Below, in pieces: positions 36,445 through 44,534 of a stretch of 64,000 nt of DNA. Made by a program: the position numbers and the translations under genes. Positions within the stretch are counted from its first letter, which is position 1; each line of letters starts with the position of its first letter. The notes under the pieces are model-generated. The model was not told the origin of the DNA and ran no database searches. It saw only the letters and a program-made list of their open reading frames with translations. Location: positions 124,001 through 188,000 of the forward strand of contig NZ_BAPV01000057.1 of assembly GCF_025995175.1 (NCBI RefSeq), written 5' to 3'. The stretch is from Asaia krungthepensis NRIC 0535. Lineage in GTDB: Bacteria > Pseudomonadota > Alphaproteobacteria > Acetobacterales > Acetobacteraceae.

Positions 36445-36777
36445 ATGGCCTATGTGGTCACCGAAAACTGCATACGCTGCAAATACACGGATTGCGTCGA
36501 GGTCTGTCCGGTCGATTGCTTCTATGCGGGCGAGAACTTCCTCGTGATCAACCCCGACGAGTGCATCGATTGCGGCGTCTGCGAGCCGGAATGCCCCGCC
36601 GAAGCCATCTTCCCGGATAGTGACGACCGCGCGACCCCGTGGCTCGAGGTCAACAGCAAATACGCCGCCGTGTGGCCGAACATCACACGCAAGATCGATT
36701 CGATGCCCGATGCCGATGACTGGAAAGACAAACCGGGCAAGGAAGCGATGCTTTCTCCAGAGCCTCACAAGGACTGA
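36445..36777 (+). CDS. fdxA: seven-iron ferredoxin
   Basis: A 110-residue soluble electron carrier of the FdxA type with a [3Fe-4S] and a [4Fe-4S] cluster. Cys9, Cys12, Cys17, Cys21 and Cys25 lie in the first motif and Cys40, Cys43, Cys46 and Cys50 in the second ([16 protein letters not shown]). The C-terminal extension after about residue 60 is normal for the family. In many Alphaproteobacteria the order is helicase, S4, fdxA, carD. Here the cyo operon follows and no carD is present. Confidence 0.95.
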   Translation: MAYVVTENCIRCKYTDCVEVCPVDCFYAGENFLVINPDECIDCGVCEPECPAEAIFPDSDDRATPWLEVNSKYAAVWPNITRKIDSMPDADDWKDKPGKEAMLSPEPHKD

Positions 36778-36908
36778 CCAGGACTATGGCCCCCCCGGCA
36801 ATTCAACCCGGGGGATGTCGGCCGATCAACCGTGATGCCCCGGACAAAACGGGCTCATACGGTTCATACGGGAGCGGACCAACCGTTCCCGGAGGCTCGC
36901 TGAACAAC

Positions 36909-36943
36909 AAAAAGGCCCGGAGGGAATACCTCCGGGCCTTTTT
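36909..36943. terminator. bidirectional Rho-independent terminator between fdxA and cyoD
   Basis: A perfect 15-bp stem (AAAAAGGCCCGGAGG and its complement) with a five-base GAATA loop and T-tracts on both strands. It ends fdxA from the left and the cyo operon from the right. Confidence 0.95.
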
Positions 36944-37010
36944 GTTTATACGCGGCATTTAGTGCAGCATGCCTCACCCCATCAGGGGCAAGACACGATG
37001 CAGGTCAATG

Positions 37011-37346
37011 TCAGCGCGACATCATGTTCATGCTGACGTCGTGGATGATGAAGACCGTTCCACCGACGATGATCAGAACGCAGATAACCGCGAAGGCAAA
37101 TGCCGTGTTGTTCCAGGACTGGCTCGAGCTGCTGTTCATGTGCAGGAAGTAGATCAGATGGACAAAGATCTGAACCACCGCCAGCGCAGCAATGACCCCG
37201 AAGGTCATGCCGGGGGACATGAGGTGCATCTCGACGATGGCGAAAGCCGCAACCGTCAGGATGGCCGCAATTACGAAGCCGATGATGTACGAGGCGAAGC
37301 TGCCGTGAGACTCGCCTTCGTGTTGATGGGTCGATGCTTGGCTCAT
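37011..37346 (-). CDS. cyoD: cytochrome o ubiquinol oxidase subunit IV
   Basis: A 111-residue membrane subunit with three hydrophobic segments (SYIIGFVIAAILTVAAFAIV; GVIAALAVVQIFVHLIYFLHM; the last ending GGTVFIIHDVSMNMM). FVHLIYFLHM is the subunit IV signature. I use the ATG at 37346, which overlaps the cyoC stop (ATGA). The longer frame adds 27 residues inside cyoC. Subunit IV helps assembly of the CuB centre in subunit I. It is the last gene of cyoABCD; no cyoE heme O synthase follows. Confidence 0.95.
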   Translation of the reverse strand: MSQASTHQHEGESHGSFASYIIGFVIAAILTVAAFAIVEMHLMSPGMTFGVIAALAVVQIFVHLIYFLHMNSSSSQSWNNTAFAFAVICVLIIVGGTVFIIHDVSMNMMSR

Positions 37347-37963
37347 CAGATCACACTCAACAGATAAACGAAGGTGAACACGCAGATCCAGACGATATCC
37401 AGGAAGTGCCAGAAAAGGCTCAGGCACTGGAGCTTGTCCATATAGCGTGTGCTGAAGACCTGCGAGCTGAAGCTCTGGACCATGATAACAGCGATCCAGA
37501 CCAGACCACAGGTCACGTGAAGACCGTGCGTCGCCACCAGCGTGAAGAATGCGGAGAGGAACGCAGAGCGATCCGGACCGGCACCCGCATGAATGAGGTG
37601 AGCGAACTCCTTGACTTCGAGAACAAGGAAGCCGAGGCCGAGCACGAAGGTGATAGCGAGCCAGGCGAGCATCGCGCCCTGCTTGCGGGCGTAAGCCGAG
37701 ATCATGCCGAAGCCGAAGGTGATCGAGCTGAGCAGGAGGAGAGCTGTCTCCAGCCCTACCCCGTCCAGATCAAACAACTCCTTGCCCGTCGGGCCACCAG
37801 CGAACTGGGTACGCATGACAGCGAAGGTGGCGAACAGCGTTCCGAAAAGGAGGCAGTCCGTCATCAGGTAGATCCAGAACCCGAACACGTTGTTCGTGTT
37901 GTGGTGCTCGTGATCATCGATGCCGTGCGCGGTGCCGTGCGGCGTTGCTGAGATATTTGCCAT
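37346..37963 (-). CDS. cyoC: cytochrome o ubiquinol oxidase subunit III
   Basis: A 205-residue protein with five membrane segments in the heme-copper oxidase subunit III fold. Visible motifs are FGFWIYLMTDCLLFGTLFAT, AFFTLVATHGLHVTCGLVW and the terminal WHFLDIVWICVFTFVYLL. It lies two bases after cyoB and overlaps cyoD by one base. Part of the inner-membrane quinol oxidase that passes electrons from ubiquinol to oxygen while pumping protons. Confidence 0.96.
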   Translation of the reverse strand: MANISATPHGTAHGIDDHEHHNTNNVFGFWIYLMTDCLLFGTLFATFAVMRTQFAGGPTGKELFDLDGVGLETALLLLSSITFGFGMISAYARKQGAMLAWLAITFVLGLGFLVLEVKEFAHLIHAGAGPDRSAFLSAFFTLVATHGLHVTCGLVWIAVIMVQSFSSQVFSTRYMDKLQCLSLFWHFLDIVWICVFTFVYLLSVI

Positions 37964-37965
37964 TG

Positions 37966-39954
37966 TTATTCTGCCGCCTGTGCTGTCAGCGAGCGGACAT
38001 AGTTTTCCTGGTCGCGTTCGATTTCGCTGACCGGGACATAGTAGTCCACATCATTGTTGAAGCTGCGCAGGATGACCGTCGCGAACACGCCAACGAGGGC
38101 GAGCGCTGCGAGCCACCAGATCCACCAGATCGCTGCGAACCCGAGCACGAAGCTGAAGGCACCGACGAAGAAGCCGGCAGCCGTGTTCTTCGGCATATGG
38201 ATCGGTGCAAGCACCTTACCCTCATAGCTGCGACGGCCCATCTGCTTCTCGGTATGGAACGTATCGATACCGTGAACGTCAGGAAGAACGGCGAAGTTAT
38301 AAGCGGGCGGGGGCGAAGCCATCGACCATTCGAGCGTACGGGCATTCCACGGATCACCCGTGAAGTCACGGTTCTCAGCCAGATTACGATCGCGGATCGA
38401 GACATAGATCTGCATCAGCTGGCAGACAACACCCACTGCAATGACGGCGGCGCCGGCTGCAGCGATCAGCATCTGAACATGCCAGTCAGCATTGTCGTAA
38501 TGGTTCATACGACGGGTCATGCCTTCGAAGCCGGCAATATAGAGCGGCACGAATGCAAGATAGAAGCCGACGAACCAGCACCAGAAGGCGCGCTTGCCCC
38601 AGGACTCATTCATCTTGAAGCCGAGAACCTTCGGCCACCAGAAGTTCAGACCTGCGACGTAACCGAAATAAACACCGCCGATGATGACGTTGTGGAAATG
38701 GGCGATCAGGAACAGTGAGTTATGCAGCACGAAATCGGCTGCAGGCATCGCCATCATGACGCCGGTCATGCCACCGATAGAGAAGGTGACCATGAAGCCG
38801 ATGACCCAGTACATGATGCCGTTGAACTGGATACGGCCCTTATACATGGTGAACAGCCAGTTGAAGATCTTCACGCCCGTCGGGACGGCAATGATCATCG
38901 TGGCCACGCCGAAGAAGGCGTTGACGTTCGGGCCTGCGCCCATGGTGAAGAAGTGGTGAGCCCAGACGATGAAGGACAGAACGCCGATCGCAAGCGTGGC
39001 GTAAACCATCACGCGGTAGCCAAACAGTGGCTTGCGCGAGAATGTCTGGGTGATTTCCGAGAACACACCGAAGGCCGGCAGAACCAGAATGTAGACTTCC
39101 GGGTGACCCCACGTCCAGATGAGCGAGAGATACAGCTGAACGCTGCCGCCGCCATCATTGGTGAAGAAGTGCATACCCAGATAACGGTCAAGCGCGAGCT
39201 CGGCCAGGGTAACCGTCAGAACCGGGAAGACTGCCATGATCAGAACGACCGTGACGAAAGCCGTCCAGGTGAAAACGGGGAGCTTCATCCAGCCCATGCC
39301 CGGAGCGCGCATCTTCACGATGGTGACGAAGAAGTTCACGCCAGTCAGCAACGTGCCGACACCGGCAAGCTGCACGGCCCAGATGTAGTAATCCACACCG
39401 ACGCCGGGGCTGAACTGCTGCTCGGACAGAGGCGGGTAGACCAGCCAGCCGCACTGAGCGAATTCACCGATGAAGAGGGAGACGTTGATCAGAACGGCGC
39501 TGATCGTGGTCATCCAGAAGCTCAGCGAGTTCAGGAACGGGAAAGCCACGTCGCGTGCGCCAATCTGCAGCGGCACGATGACATTGAGCAGACCTGTCAT
39601 GAACGCCATGGCCATGAAGAAGATCATGATGGTGCCATGGGCGGAGAAGATCTGGTCATAATGGTGCGGGGGCAGATAGCCCGGGTTGCCATTATAGGCC
39701 AGGGCGAGCTGGCTGCGCATCATGATGGCGTCGGCAAAGCCGCGGAACAGCATGACAAGAGCAAGCACGATATACATGATGCCCAGACGCTTGTGGTCGA
39801 CCGAGGTCAGCCACTCACGCCAGAGATAGCCCCATTTGCCGAAATAGGTGATGGCACCCAGAACGGCGAGAGCAGCGATGACGACGCCGGTGAACGTGCC
39901 AACAAGAATAGGCACATCCAACGGTATCGCTGAAAGTGTTAACTTACCTAGCAT
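37966..39954 (-). CDS. cyoB: cytochrome o ubiquinol oxidase subunit I
   Basis: A 662-residue catalytic subunit carrying low-spin heme b, heme o3 and CuB. About 15 membrane segments are present. Signatures include [38 protein letters not shown] (heme His), the CuB/Tyr block [17 protein letters not shown] with the cross-linked His-Tyr pair, and [10 protein letters not shown] with two further copper His. [20 protein letters not shown] holds the remaining heme His ligands. Acetic acid bacteria use this oxidase as the main terminal oxidase for periplasmic alcohol and sugar oxidation. It follows cyoA by six bases. Confidence 0.97.
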   Translation of the reverse strand: MLGKLTLSAIPLDVPILVGTFTGVVIAALAVLGAITYFGKWGYLWREWLTSVDHKRLGIMYIVLALVMLFRGFADAIMMRSQLALAYNGNPGYLPPHHYDQIFSAHGTIMIFFMAMAFMTGLLNVIVPLQIGARDVAFPFLNSLSFWMTTISAVLINVSLFIGEFAQCGWLVYPPLSEQQFSPGVGVDYYIWAVQLAGVGTLLTGVNFFVTIVKMRAPGMGWMKLPVFTWTAFVTVVLIMAVFPVLTVTLAELALDRYLGMHFFTNDGGGSVQLYLSLIWTWGHPEVYILVLPAFGVFSEITQTFSRKPLFGYRVMVYATLAIGVLSFIVWAHHFFTMGAGPNVNAFFGVATMIIAVPTGVKIFNWLFTMYKGRIQFNGIMYWVIGFMVTFSIGGMTGVMMAMPAADFVLHNSLFLIAHFHNVIIGGVYFGYVAGLNFWWPKVLGFKMNESWGKRAFWCWFVGFYLAFVPLYIAGFEGMTRRMNHYDNADWHVQMLIAAAGAAVIAVGVVCQLMQIYVSIRDRNLAENRDFTGDPWNARTLEWSMASPPPAYNFAVLPDVHGIDTFHTEKQMGRRSYEGKVLAPIHMPKNTAAGFFVGAFSFVLGFAAIWWIWWLAALALVGVFATVILRSFNNDVDYYVPVSEIERDQENYVRSLTAQAAE

Positions 39955-39960
39955 GTGTCC

Positions 39961-40890
39961 CTATTCCTTCATCTGCATGTCGGACATGGCGGACTGCATG
40001 TGCATGACCTGACCGGTCGACTTGTCGATGACCGTACCGTTATTGTACTTGGCCACGATGCTGTCGAAGAGGTTAGGCTGGACATGCGCGAAATACTTGA
40101 CCGGAGCCGCTTCCTGAGGCGCTGCAACCTGCGGGTAATCGGCTGAGTCGAGGGAGTCAGAAGCGCCCTTGACCTTGTCGACCCACTGGTTGAAGTCGTC
40201 ATCCGTCATGGCGAGCGTACGGAACTTCATGTCCGAGAAGCCACGGCCCGTGTAGTGGGCGGCTTCGCCCAGATAATCGCCCGGCGCGCTGGCCAGAAGA
40301 TGAAGCTGGGTCTGCATGCCGGCCATCGCATAAACCTGCGAGCCGAGACGCGGGATGAAGAACGACGTCATGACCGAGTCAGACGTGATGCGGAAATTGA
40401 TCGGCGTGTTGACCGGCACAGCAAGCTGGTTGACGGTTGCAATACCCTGATCCGGGTAGATGAACAGCCACTTCCAGTCGAGCGCCACAACTTCGACGTT
40501 CAGCGGCTTGCGGCCGGCTGCCTCGGCGGAGTGAAGCGGACGGTACGGGTCGAGCGTGTAGCTCGTCCAGATAGCGATCGCGCCCAGAATGACGATCACG
40601 ACAGCAGGAACACCCCAGACGAAAAATTCGATCTTTGTCGAGTGATCCCAGTTCGGCAGGTATTCGGCCGACGTGTTGCTCTCGCGATATTTCCAGGCAA
40701 AGTACAGCGTCATGGCGATCACCGGGATCACGATGCAAAGCATCACACCCAGTTCGATCAGAATGACGTTACGGTTCTGAATTCCCACCGGTCCACGCGG
40801 ATCGAGCAGATCGAGCGTACAGCCAGAGAGAAGAAGTGCCGGCGCCAGCGGCAAAAGCCGCCGCAACTTCGGCATAAGTCTATTGTTCAT
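39961..40890 (-). CDS. cyoA: cytochrome o ubiquinol oxidase subunit II
   Basis: A 309-residue subunit. The N terminus is a lipoprotein signal with lipobox LLSGC (Cys24), as in E. coli CyoA. Two membrane segments (about 43-68 and 88-112) are followed by a periplasmic cupredoxin-like domain (about 125-290). The domain lacks the CuA Cys ligands, as expected for a quinol oxidase. VVALDWKWLFIYPDQGIATV and MTSFFIPRLGSQVYAMAGMQ are typical. The C terminus is Met-rich (HMQSAMSDMQMKE). First gene of the operon, preceded by about 530 bp of non-coding DNA. Confidence 0.96.
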   Translation of the reverse strand: MNNRLMPKLRRLLPLAPALLLSGCTLDLLDPRGPVGIQNRNVILIELGVMLCIVIPVIAMTLYFAWKYRESNTSAEYLPNWDHSTKIEFFVWGVPAVVIVILGAIAIWTSYTLDPYRPLHSAEAAGRKPLNVEVVALDWKWLFIYPDQGIATVNQLAVPVNTPINFRITSDSVMTSFFIPRLGSQVYAMAGMQTQLHLLASAPGDYLGEAAHYTGRGFSDMKFRTLAMTDDDFNQWVDKVKGASDSLDSADYPQVAAPQEAAPVKYFAHVQPNLFDSIVAKYNNGTVIDKSTGQVMHMQSAMSDMQMKE

Positions 40891-41425
40891 TGTCTGCCCC
40901 GCTCGTTGAACCGACCGTCAAGCTCTTTGGCTGCGCTACGCTGCCGCTCAACCCGACCACGGCTTGGTCGACCATGGCGACAACACCTTCAGGGGATGTC
41001 ATCCATCTCTCCTATTCCAGTTGACCATGCGTATCGCGCCGCAACATGACATCATCATACGACCGCAATCATATGAAGATGTAACGTTACGTCTGCCGGT
41101 GCCATTCATGGGTCCGACCACGACACGCATCGTCCTTGCCTCGCCTTACTTCGACAGGATGACTGACCGTAACGGTCAGCGCGCCTGCCTGCACACTGGG
41201 CATCAGCGCCCAGCTATGTTCTGTTGTTTCCGCCCGATTGGCCCGCAAAGCAAGCACTGATGCTGAGTTTTAAGGGACCTGTTCACAATTTGACCACAAA
41301 GATTCACGTTGGAAATCAGGGCGTTGGAGCATTTATGCGTAATTCCGCCGCATTTCATTGCCGATTTTTTAGATTTAGTTCAGATAGAAATGGCAAGTTA
41401 ATTAGACCGAAATAGTCTGGATAAA
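40891..41425. promoter_or_regulatory. cyo promoter region
   Basis: About 535 bp without a credible gene between the cyo operon and the Bax-inhibitor gene terminator. It becomes AT-richer from about 41260 on. It must hold the cyo promoter on the reverse strand, but I cannot fix -35 and -10 boxes. It contains a 17-bp perfect palindrome (separate entry) and a GTAACGTTAC palindrome near 41081-41090. A 98-codon forward frame (40964-41260) is probably chance. Confidence 0.5.
41163..41179. promoter_or_regulatory. 17-bp perfect palindrome upstream of cyoA
   Basis: CTGACCGT, one base, ACGGTCAG: eight-bp perfect arms, about 275 bp upstream of the cyoA start. It could be an operator for a dimeric regulator of the terminal oxidase, or a hairpin in a long leader. 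No T-tract follows, so it is not a normal terminator. Confidence 0.4.
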
Positions 41426-41455
41426 CAAAAATGGGGCGCCCCACATGGACACCCC
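41426..41455 (-). terminator. terminator of the Bax-inhibitor-1 gene
   Basis: On the reverse strand GGGGTGTCC pairs with GGGCGCCCC (nine pairs, two G-U) around a five-base loop and is followed by ATTTTTG. A separate perfect palindrome GTCTGATATCAGAC lies at 41469-41482, between the stop and the terminator. Confidence 0.75.
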
Positions 41456-41485
41456 GTTAAATAAAGACGTCTGATATCAGACTAT

Positions 41486-42268
41486 CTATCCATTGTTATT
41501 ATTACGAACGCCCATAAACTGGAGCAGAAAGGTGAAGAGGTTGATAAAGTTCAGATAAAGCGAAAGCGCATCATAAACACTGCGCTTGGCCATTTCCTCT
41601 GGCCCGACATAGGACAGATAGTATTGATAGGTCGCGCGGATACGCTGCGTGTCGAACGCCGTCAGAACCGTGAACAGCACCACACCGATCAGACTGATCA
41701 TGAACGACATGGCTGGGCTATGCAGGAACATGTTGACCAGCCCTGCGATAATGAGCCCGATCAGCCCCATCATGAGGAACGACCCCATCGAGCTCAGATC
41801 ACGCTTGGTGGTGTAGCCCCATAGCGACATGGCCGCGAATGTTGCGGCCGTGACGAAAAACGTGCTGGCGACCGAGGTATGGGTATAGACGATCAGAATG
41901 TTCGACAGGCTCGCCCCCATGACCGCGCAGAATGCCCAGAAGAGCCCCTGTGCAGCCTGACGCGACAGACGGTTCACCCCGAAGGACATGACCATGACGA
42001 AAGCCAGCGGGGCGAAGATGGTCAGCATGCCAAGCCCTGTCGGGCGGGTTGCAATACCACCGGAGGTAATGACCTGCTGGAAGAAGAGATCCCGCAGCGA
42101 GGTCTCGGCGACACCGAAAGCTACGAAGCCCGTTAGGACCAGACCGGCCGTCATCCAGTTATAGACGCTGAGCATGTAAGCGCGCAGACCGGCATCGACC
42201 GTATCGACCCTGGCGCTACCCGCGTTACCCGGTGTGTTGCCAGAACGAGAATTTGGAACGAAAGCCAT
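41486..42268 (-). CDS. Bax inhibitor-1/YccA family membrane protein
   Basis: A 260-residue inner-membrane protein with seven hydrophobic segments after a polar N terminus (residues 1-28). Family motifs are MLSVYNWMTAGLVLTGFVAF, GASLSNILIVYTHTSVASTF and the C-terminal FDTQRIRATYQY with YDALSLYLNFINLFTFLLQF. Relatives include YccA/YbhL, which modulate FtsH, and pH-gated calcium-leak channels such as BsYetJ; the conserved C-terminal Asp residues match. It has its own terminator. Confidence 0.93.
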   Translation of the reverse strand: MAFVPNSRSGNTPGNAGSARVDTVDAGLRAYMLSVYNWMTAGLVLTGFVAFGVAETSLRDLFFQQVITSGGIATRPTGLGMLTIFAPLAFVMVMSFGVNRLSRQAAQGLFWAFCAVMGASLSNILIVYTHTSVASTFFVTAATFAAMSLWGYTTKRDLSSMGSFLMMGLIGLIIAGLVNMFLHSPAMSFMISLIGVVLFTVLTAFDTQRIRATYQYYLSYVGPEEMAKRSVYDALSLYLNFINLFTFLLQFMGVRNNNNG

Positions 42269-42589
42269 GACACCCTTTCCTGAAATACGGCCAGACTGGC
42301 CTTTCCGTGGTTCAATGTGGCGTTTTTAACATAGCGGTCAAGTGAGGCGCGTATCCCGACATTCTAAGATACACAGCACGGCTCGACGGAAACCGCAGCA
42401 TTGCGGCGCGTTATCTCCCGTGATCATAATGCAAAAGCATGGCCTCGCGCCATCGAATTGCACCGGGCATCATCCAGGGCTCCAACAGGCCAGGTGAAAC
42501 GATGCTCAGGTACGAAGGGAGCCCGTCACCCAAGCCCGCCAGATCGCCGGCGCGATCCCCTCCACCACTACAAGACGCAGGAAACACTA

Positions 42590-43165
42590 ATGCGCCTCTT
42601 CACGGCGCTCGAGATTTCGAGCGAGCACAAGCGTCTCCTCTCATCCCTTCGTCGTCAGCTTCCCGGTTTCGTCTGGTACCCGCCCGATACGTATCACCTC
42701 ACCCTCCGCTTTATCGGAGATATCCGCTCCCGACCCATGCTCGAGGAACTCGACCATGCGCTTGCCAGGCTGAGTAGTGACGCATTCCAGATCGAACCCG
42801 CCGGTGTCGGGGTCATCAGCCAGCCCGGACGGTTCCGCCTTGTGGCAACGATTTCACCCTCCACCGGCCTTGTCACGCTGCAGTCGCGGATAGAAGCGAC
42901 GCTGCGTCGTTGCGGCATTGCCATGGAGAAACGCCGCTTTCAGCCGCACATATCTCTCGGGGTCGGCCAGGGCGATGCAGGACCCAATATTATTCGGTGG
43001 GTGCAGCAGAACAATCTCATGAAGGGAAAAGCGCTCACAGCCGAGCATTTCACCCTGTTCAGGTCATATCGCACCAGTGACGTCCCGCATTATGAGGTCT
43101 GCGCCGAGTACCCGCTCGGTGATGCAATGCTCCTCGGGCAGGAATCCTGGATGCAGCGCGAATGA
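42590..43165 (+). CDS. thpR: RNA 2',3'-cyclic phosphodiesterase (2H family)
   Basis: A 191-residue enzyme that opens 2',3'-cyclic phosphates at RNA ends (LigT/ThpR). Its two catalytic HxT/S motifs are H36-L-T38 (YHLTLRFIGD) and H120-I-S122 (QPHISLGVGQ). The ATG at 42590 follows AGGAAA; the longer frame adds 63 residues without similarity. It overlaps the uracil-DNA glycosylase gene by four bases. Confidence 0.93.
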   Translation: MRLFTALEISSEHKRLLSSLRRQLPGFVWYPPDTYHLTLRFIGDIRSRPMLEELDHALARLSSDAFQIEPAGVGVISQPGRFRLVATISPSTGLVTLQSRIEATLRRCGIAMEKRRFQPHISLGVGQGDAGPNIIRWVQQNNLMKGKALTAEHFTLFRSYRTSDVPHYEVCAEYPLGDAMLLGQESWMQRE

Positions 43166-43758
43166 TCGGCGGTGACAACAGGGCGGAAAGCCTGGACAGC
43201 CTGGTCACCCGCGTTCGTCACTGTACGATCTGCGCCGAACATCTGCCGCTGGGCCCTCGGCCACTCATCCACGTCTCTGCGGGTTCGCGCATCCTGATTG
43301 CCAGCCAGGCTCCGGGCACGATCGCGCATGAGAGCGGGAAGTCCTTTTATGATCCGTCCGGCAGGCGTCTGCGTGGCTGGATGAACCTGACCGAGGAAGA
43401 ATTCTACGACACGCGCAAAGTGGCCATCCTTCCCATGGGCCTTTGTTACCCCGGCAGACTGCCGAATGGGGGCGACAAACCGCCACGCCCGGAATGCGCC
43501 CCCGCATGGCGCGACCAGGTTCTCGAGCATCTCGCAGAATTGCAGCTCATCCTGCTCGTTGGATCGTACAGCCAGCATCACACGCTCGGCCGGGGCGCTG
43601 TCAGCGACCGCGTACGCGATTTTCGCCGGTATCTGCCCCGTTATTTCCCACTGCCTCATCCTTCCTGGCGAACGGGCGTCTGGGAGAAACGCGCGCCATG
43701 GTTCCAGAGCGAGGTCATTCCAGCGCTTCGCGAAGAGATAAGAAAGGCGCTCGCATGA
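43162..43758 (+). CDS. uracil-DNA glycosylase superfamily protein
   Basis: A 198-residue protein. Visible are VRHCTICAEHLPLGPRPLI (Cys pair), the active-site region ILIASQAPGTIAHESGKSFYDPSG and the C-terminal PLPHPSWRTGVW, corresponding to the family's HPS loop. The AHESGKSFYDPSGRRLRGW form belongs to the small uracil-DNA-glycosylase-like group found in Proteobacteria, whose repair activity is less well tested than Ung. It shares an ATGA overlap with thpR, so the two are co-translated. Confidence 0.85.
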   Translation: MIGGDNRAESLDSLVTRVRHCTICAEHLPLGPRPLIHVSAGSRILIASQAPGTIAHESGKSFYDPSGRRLRGWMNLTEEEFYDTRKVAILPMGLCYPGRLPNGGDKPPRPECAPAWRDQVLEHLAELQLILLVGSYSQHHTLGRGAVSDRVRDFRRYLPRYFPLPHPSWRTGVWEKRAPWFQSEVIPALREEIRKALA

Positions 43759-43811
43759 GATGCCCTGGCCCGGATCGGTCACGAACCGGGCCATCACGGT
43801 GAGCGCTACGC

Positions 43812-44534
43812 TCAGGGAATCAGGCGGACATGCCTTATGGTCGAGACCACAAACCCCTCGAGCCCTGCAAAAAGGATCTGGATACCGATACAGAGCAAGA
43901 TCAGCGCCGCCAGCCGACTGACAATGCGAGCCCCCGTACGACCCAATGAACTGACGATGCGCTCGGCGTAGGAGTAAAAAACCACCACAGTCAGGGCGAT
44001 CGCGAGAACCGCAAGCGACAGTCCGATGATATAGCTTGCTGCAGAGGCCCCGAGTGTGCGCCCTGAGCTCAGCGCAATGGCCACCGCGATACTGCCGGGC
44101 CCGACAGTAAACGGCATGGCCAACGGGAAGAAAGCCCGGTCCCCCAGATCATTATCCTGGTTCGCCGTGTCATGATCGAAGACCTGACGCTCCTTTCGGG
44201 CTTCGCTCTCCTCAGGAGCAAGAAGCAGCGTCCAGGCACGGGATGCAACCACCAGCCCGCCAGAGACACGCAACGCATCGATGGTGATCCGGAAAAAGCT
44301 CAGGATCCATCCGCCGAGCCAGACCGATACCATGAGGATGATGAACGAATAAAACCCGACCGTACGGGCAAGCCGGACAACCTGTGGGCGTGGCCTGCCA
44401 AGCGTCGTCTGCGCAAAGATCAGGGAAGCCCCAAGCGGATTGACGATGGAAAACAGCGCCGAATACGCCATGAGCCAGATCGCTGTGACATCGCTGAAAC
44501 TGACAGGCTGGGTCAGCACATGAGGCAGGTGCAT
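43812..44534 (-). CDS. MarC family membrane protein
   Basis: A 240-residue protein with six hydrophobic segments. The opening AYSALFSIVNPLGASLIFAQ and central AFFPLAMPFTVGPGSIAVAIAL are MarC hallmarks (NP and PFTxGPG). The family was once tied to multiple antibiotic resistance; its function is unresolved. The start overlaps the stop of the MprF-like gene by one base. Confidence 0.92.
   Translation of the reverse strand: MHLPHVLTQPVSFSDVTAIWLMAYSALFSIVNPLGASLIFAQTTLGRPRPQVVRLARTVGFYSFIILMVSVWLGGWILSFFRITIDALRVSGGLVVASRAWTLLLAPEESEARKERQVFDHDTANQDNDLGDRAFFPLAMPFTVGPGSIAVAIALSSGRTLGASAASYIIGLSLAVLAIALTVVVFYSYAERIVSSLGRTGARIVSRLAALILLCIGIQILFAGLEGFVVSTIRHVRLIP

Noticed and set aside
38722..39933. 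Long forward open frame of 403 codons inside the cyo operon
   Set aside because: It is antisense to cyoB, very rich in His/Asp/Glu/Arg as expected for the mirror of a hydrophobic GC-rich gene, and has no recognisable domain.
40964..41260. 98-codon forward frame upstream of cyoA
   Set aside because: It crosses the palindromes, has no domain and no convincing ribosome binding site.
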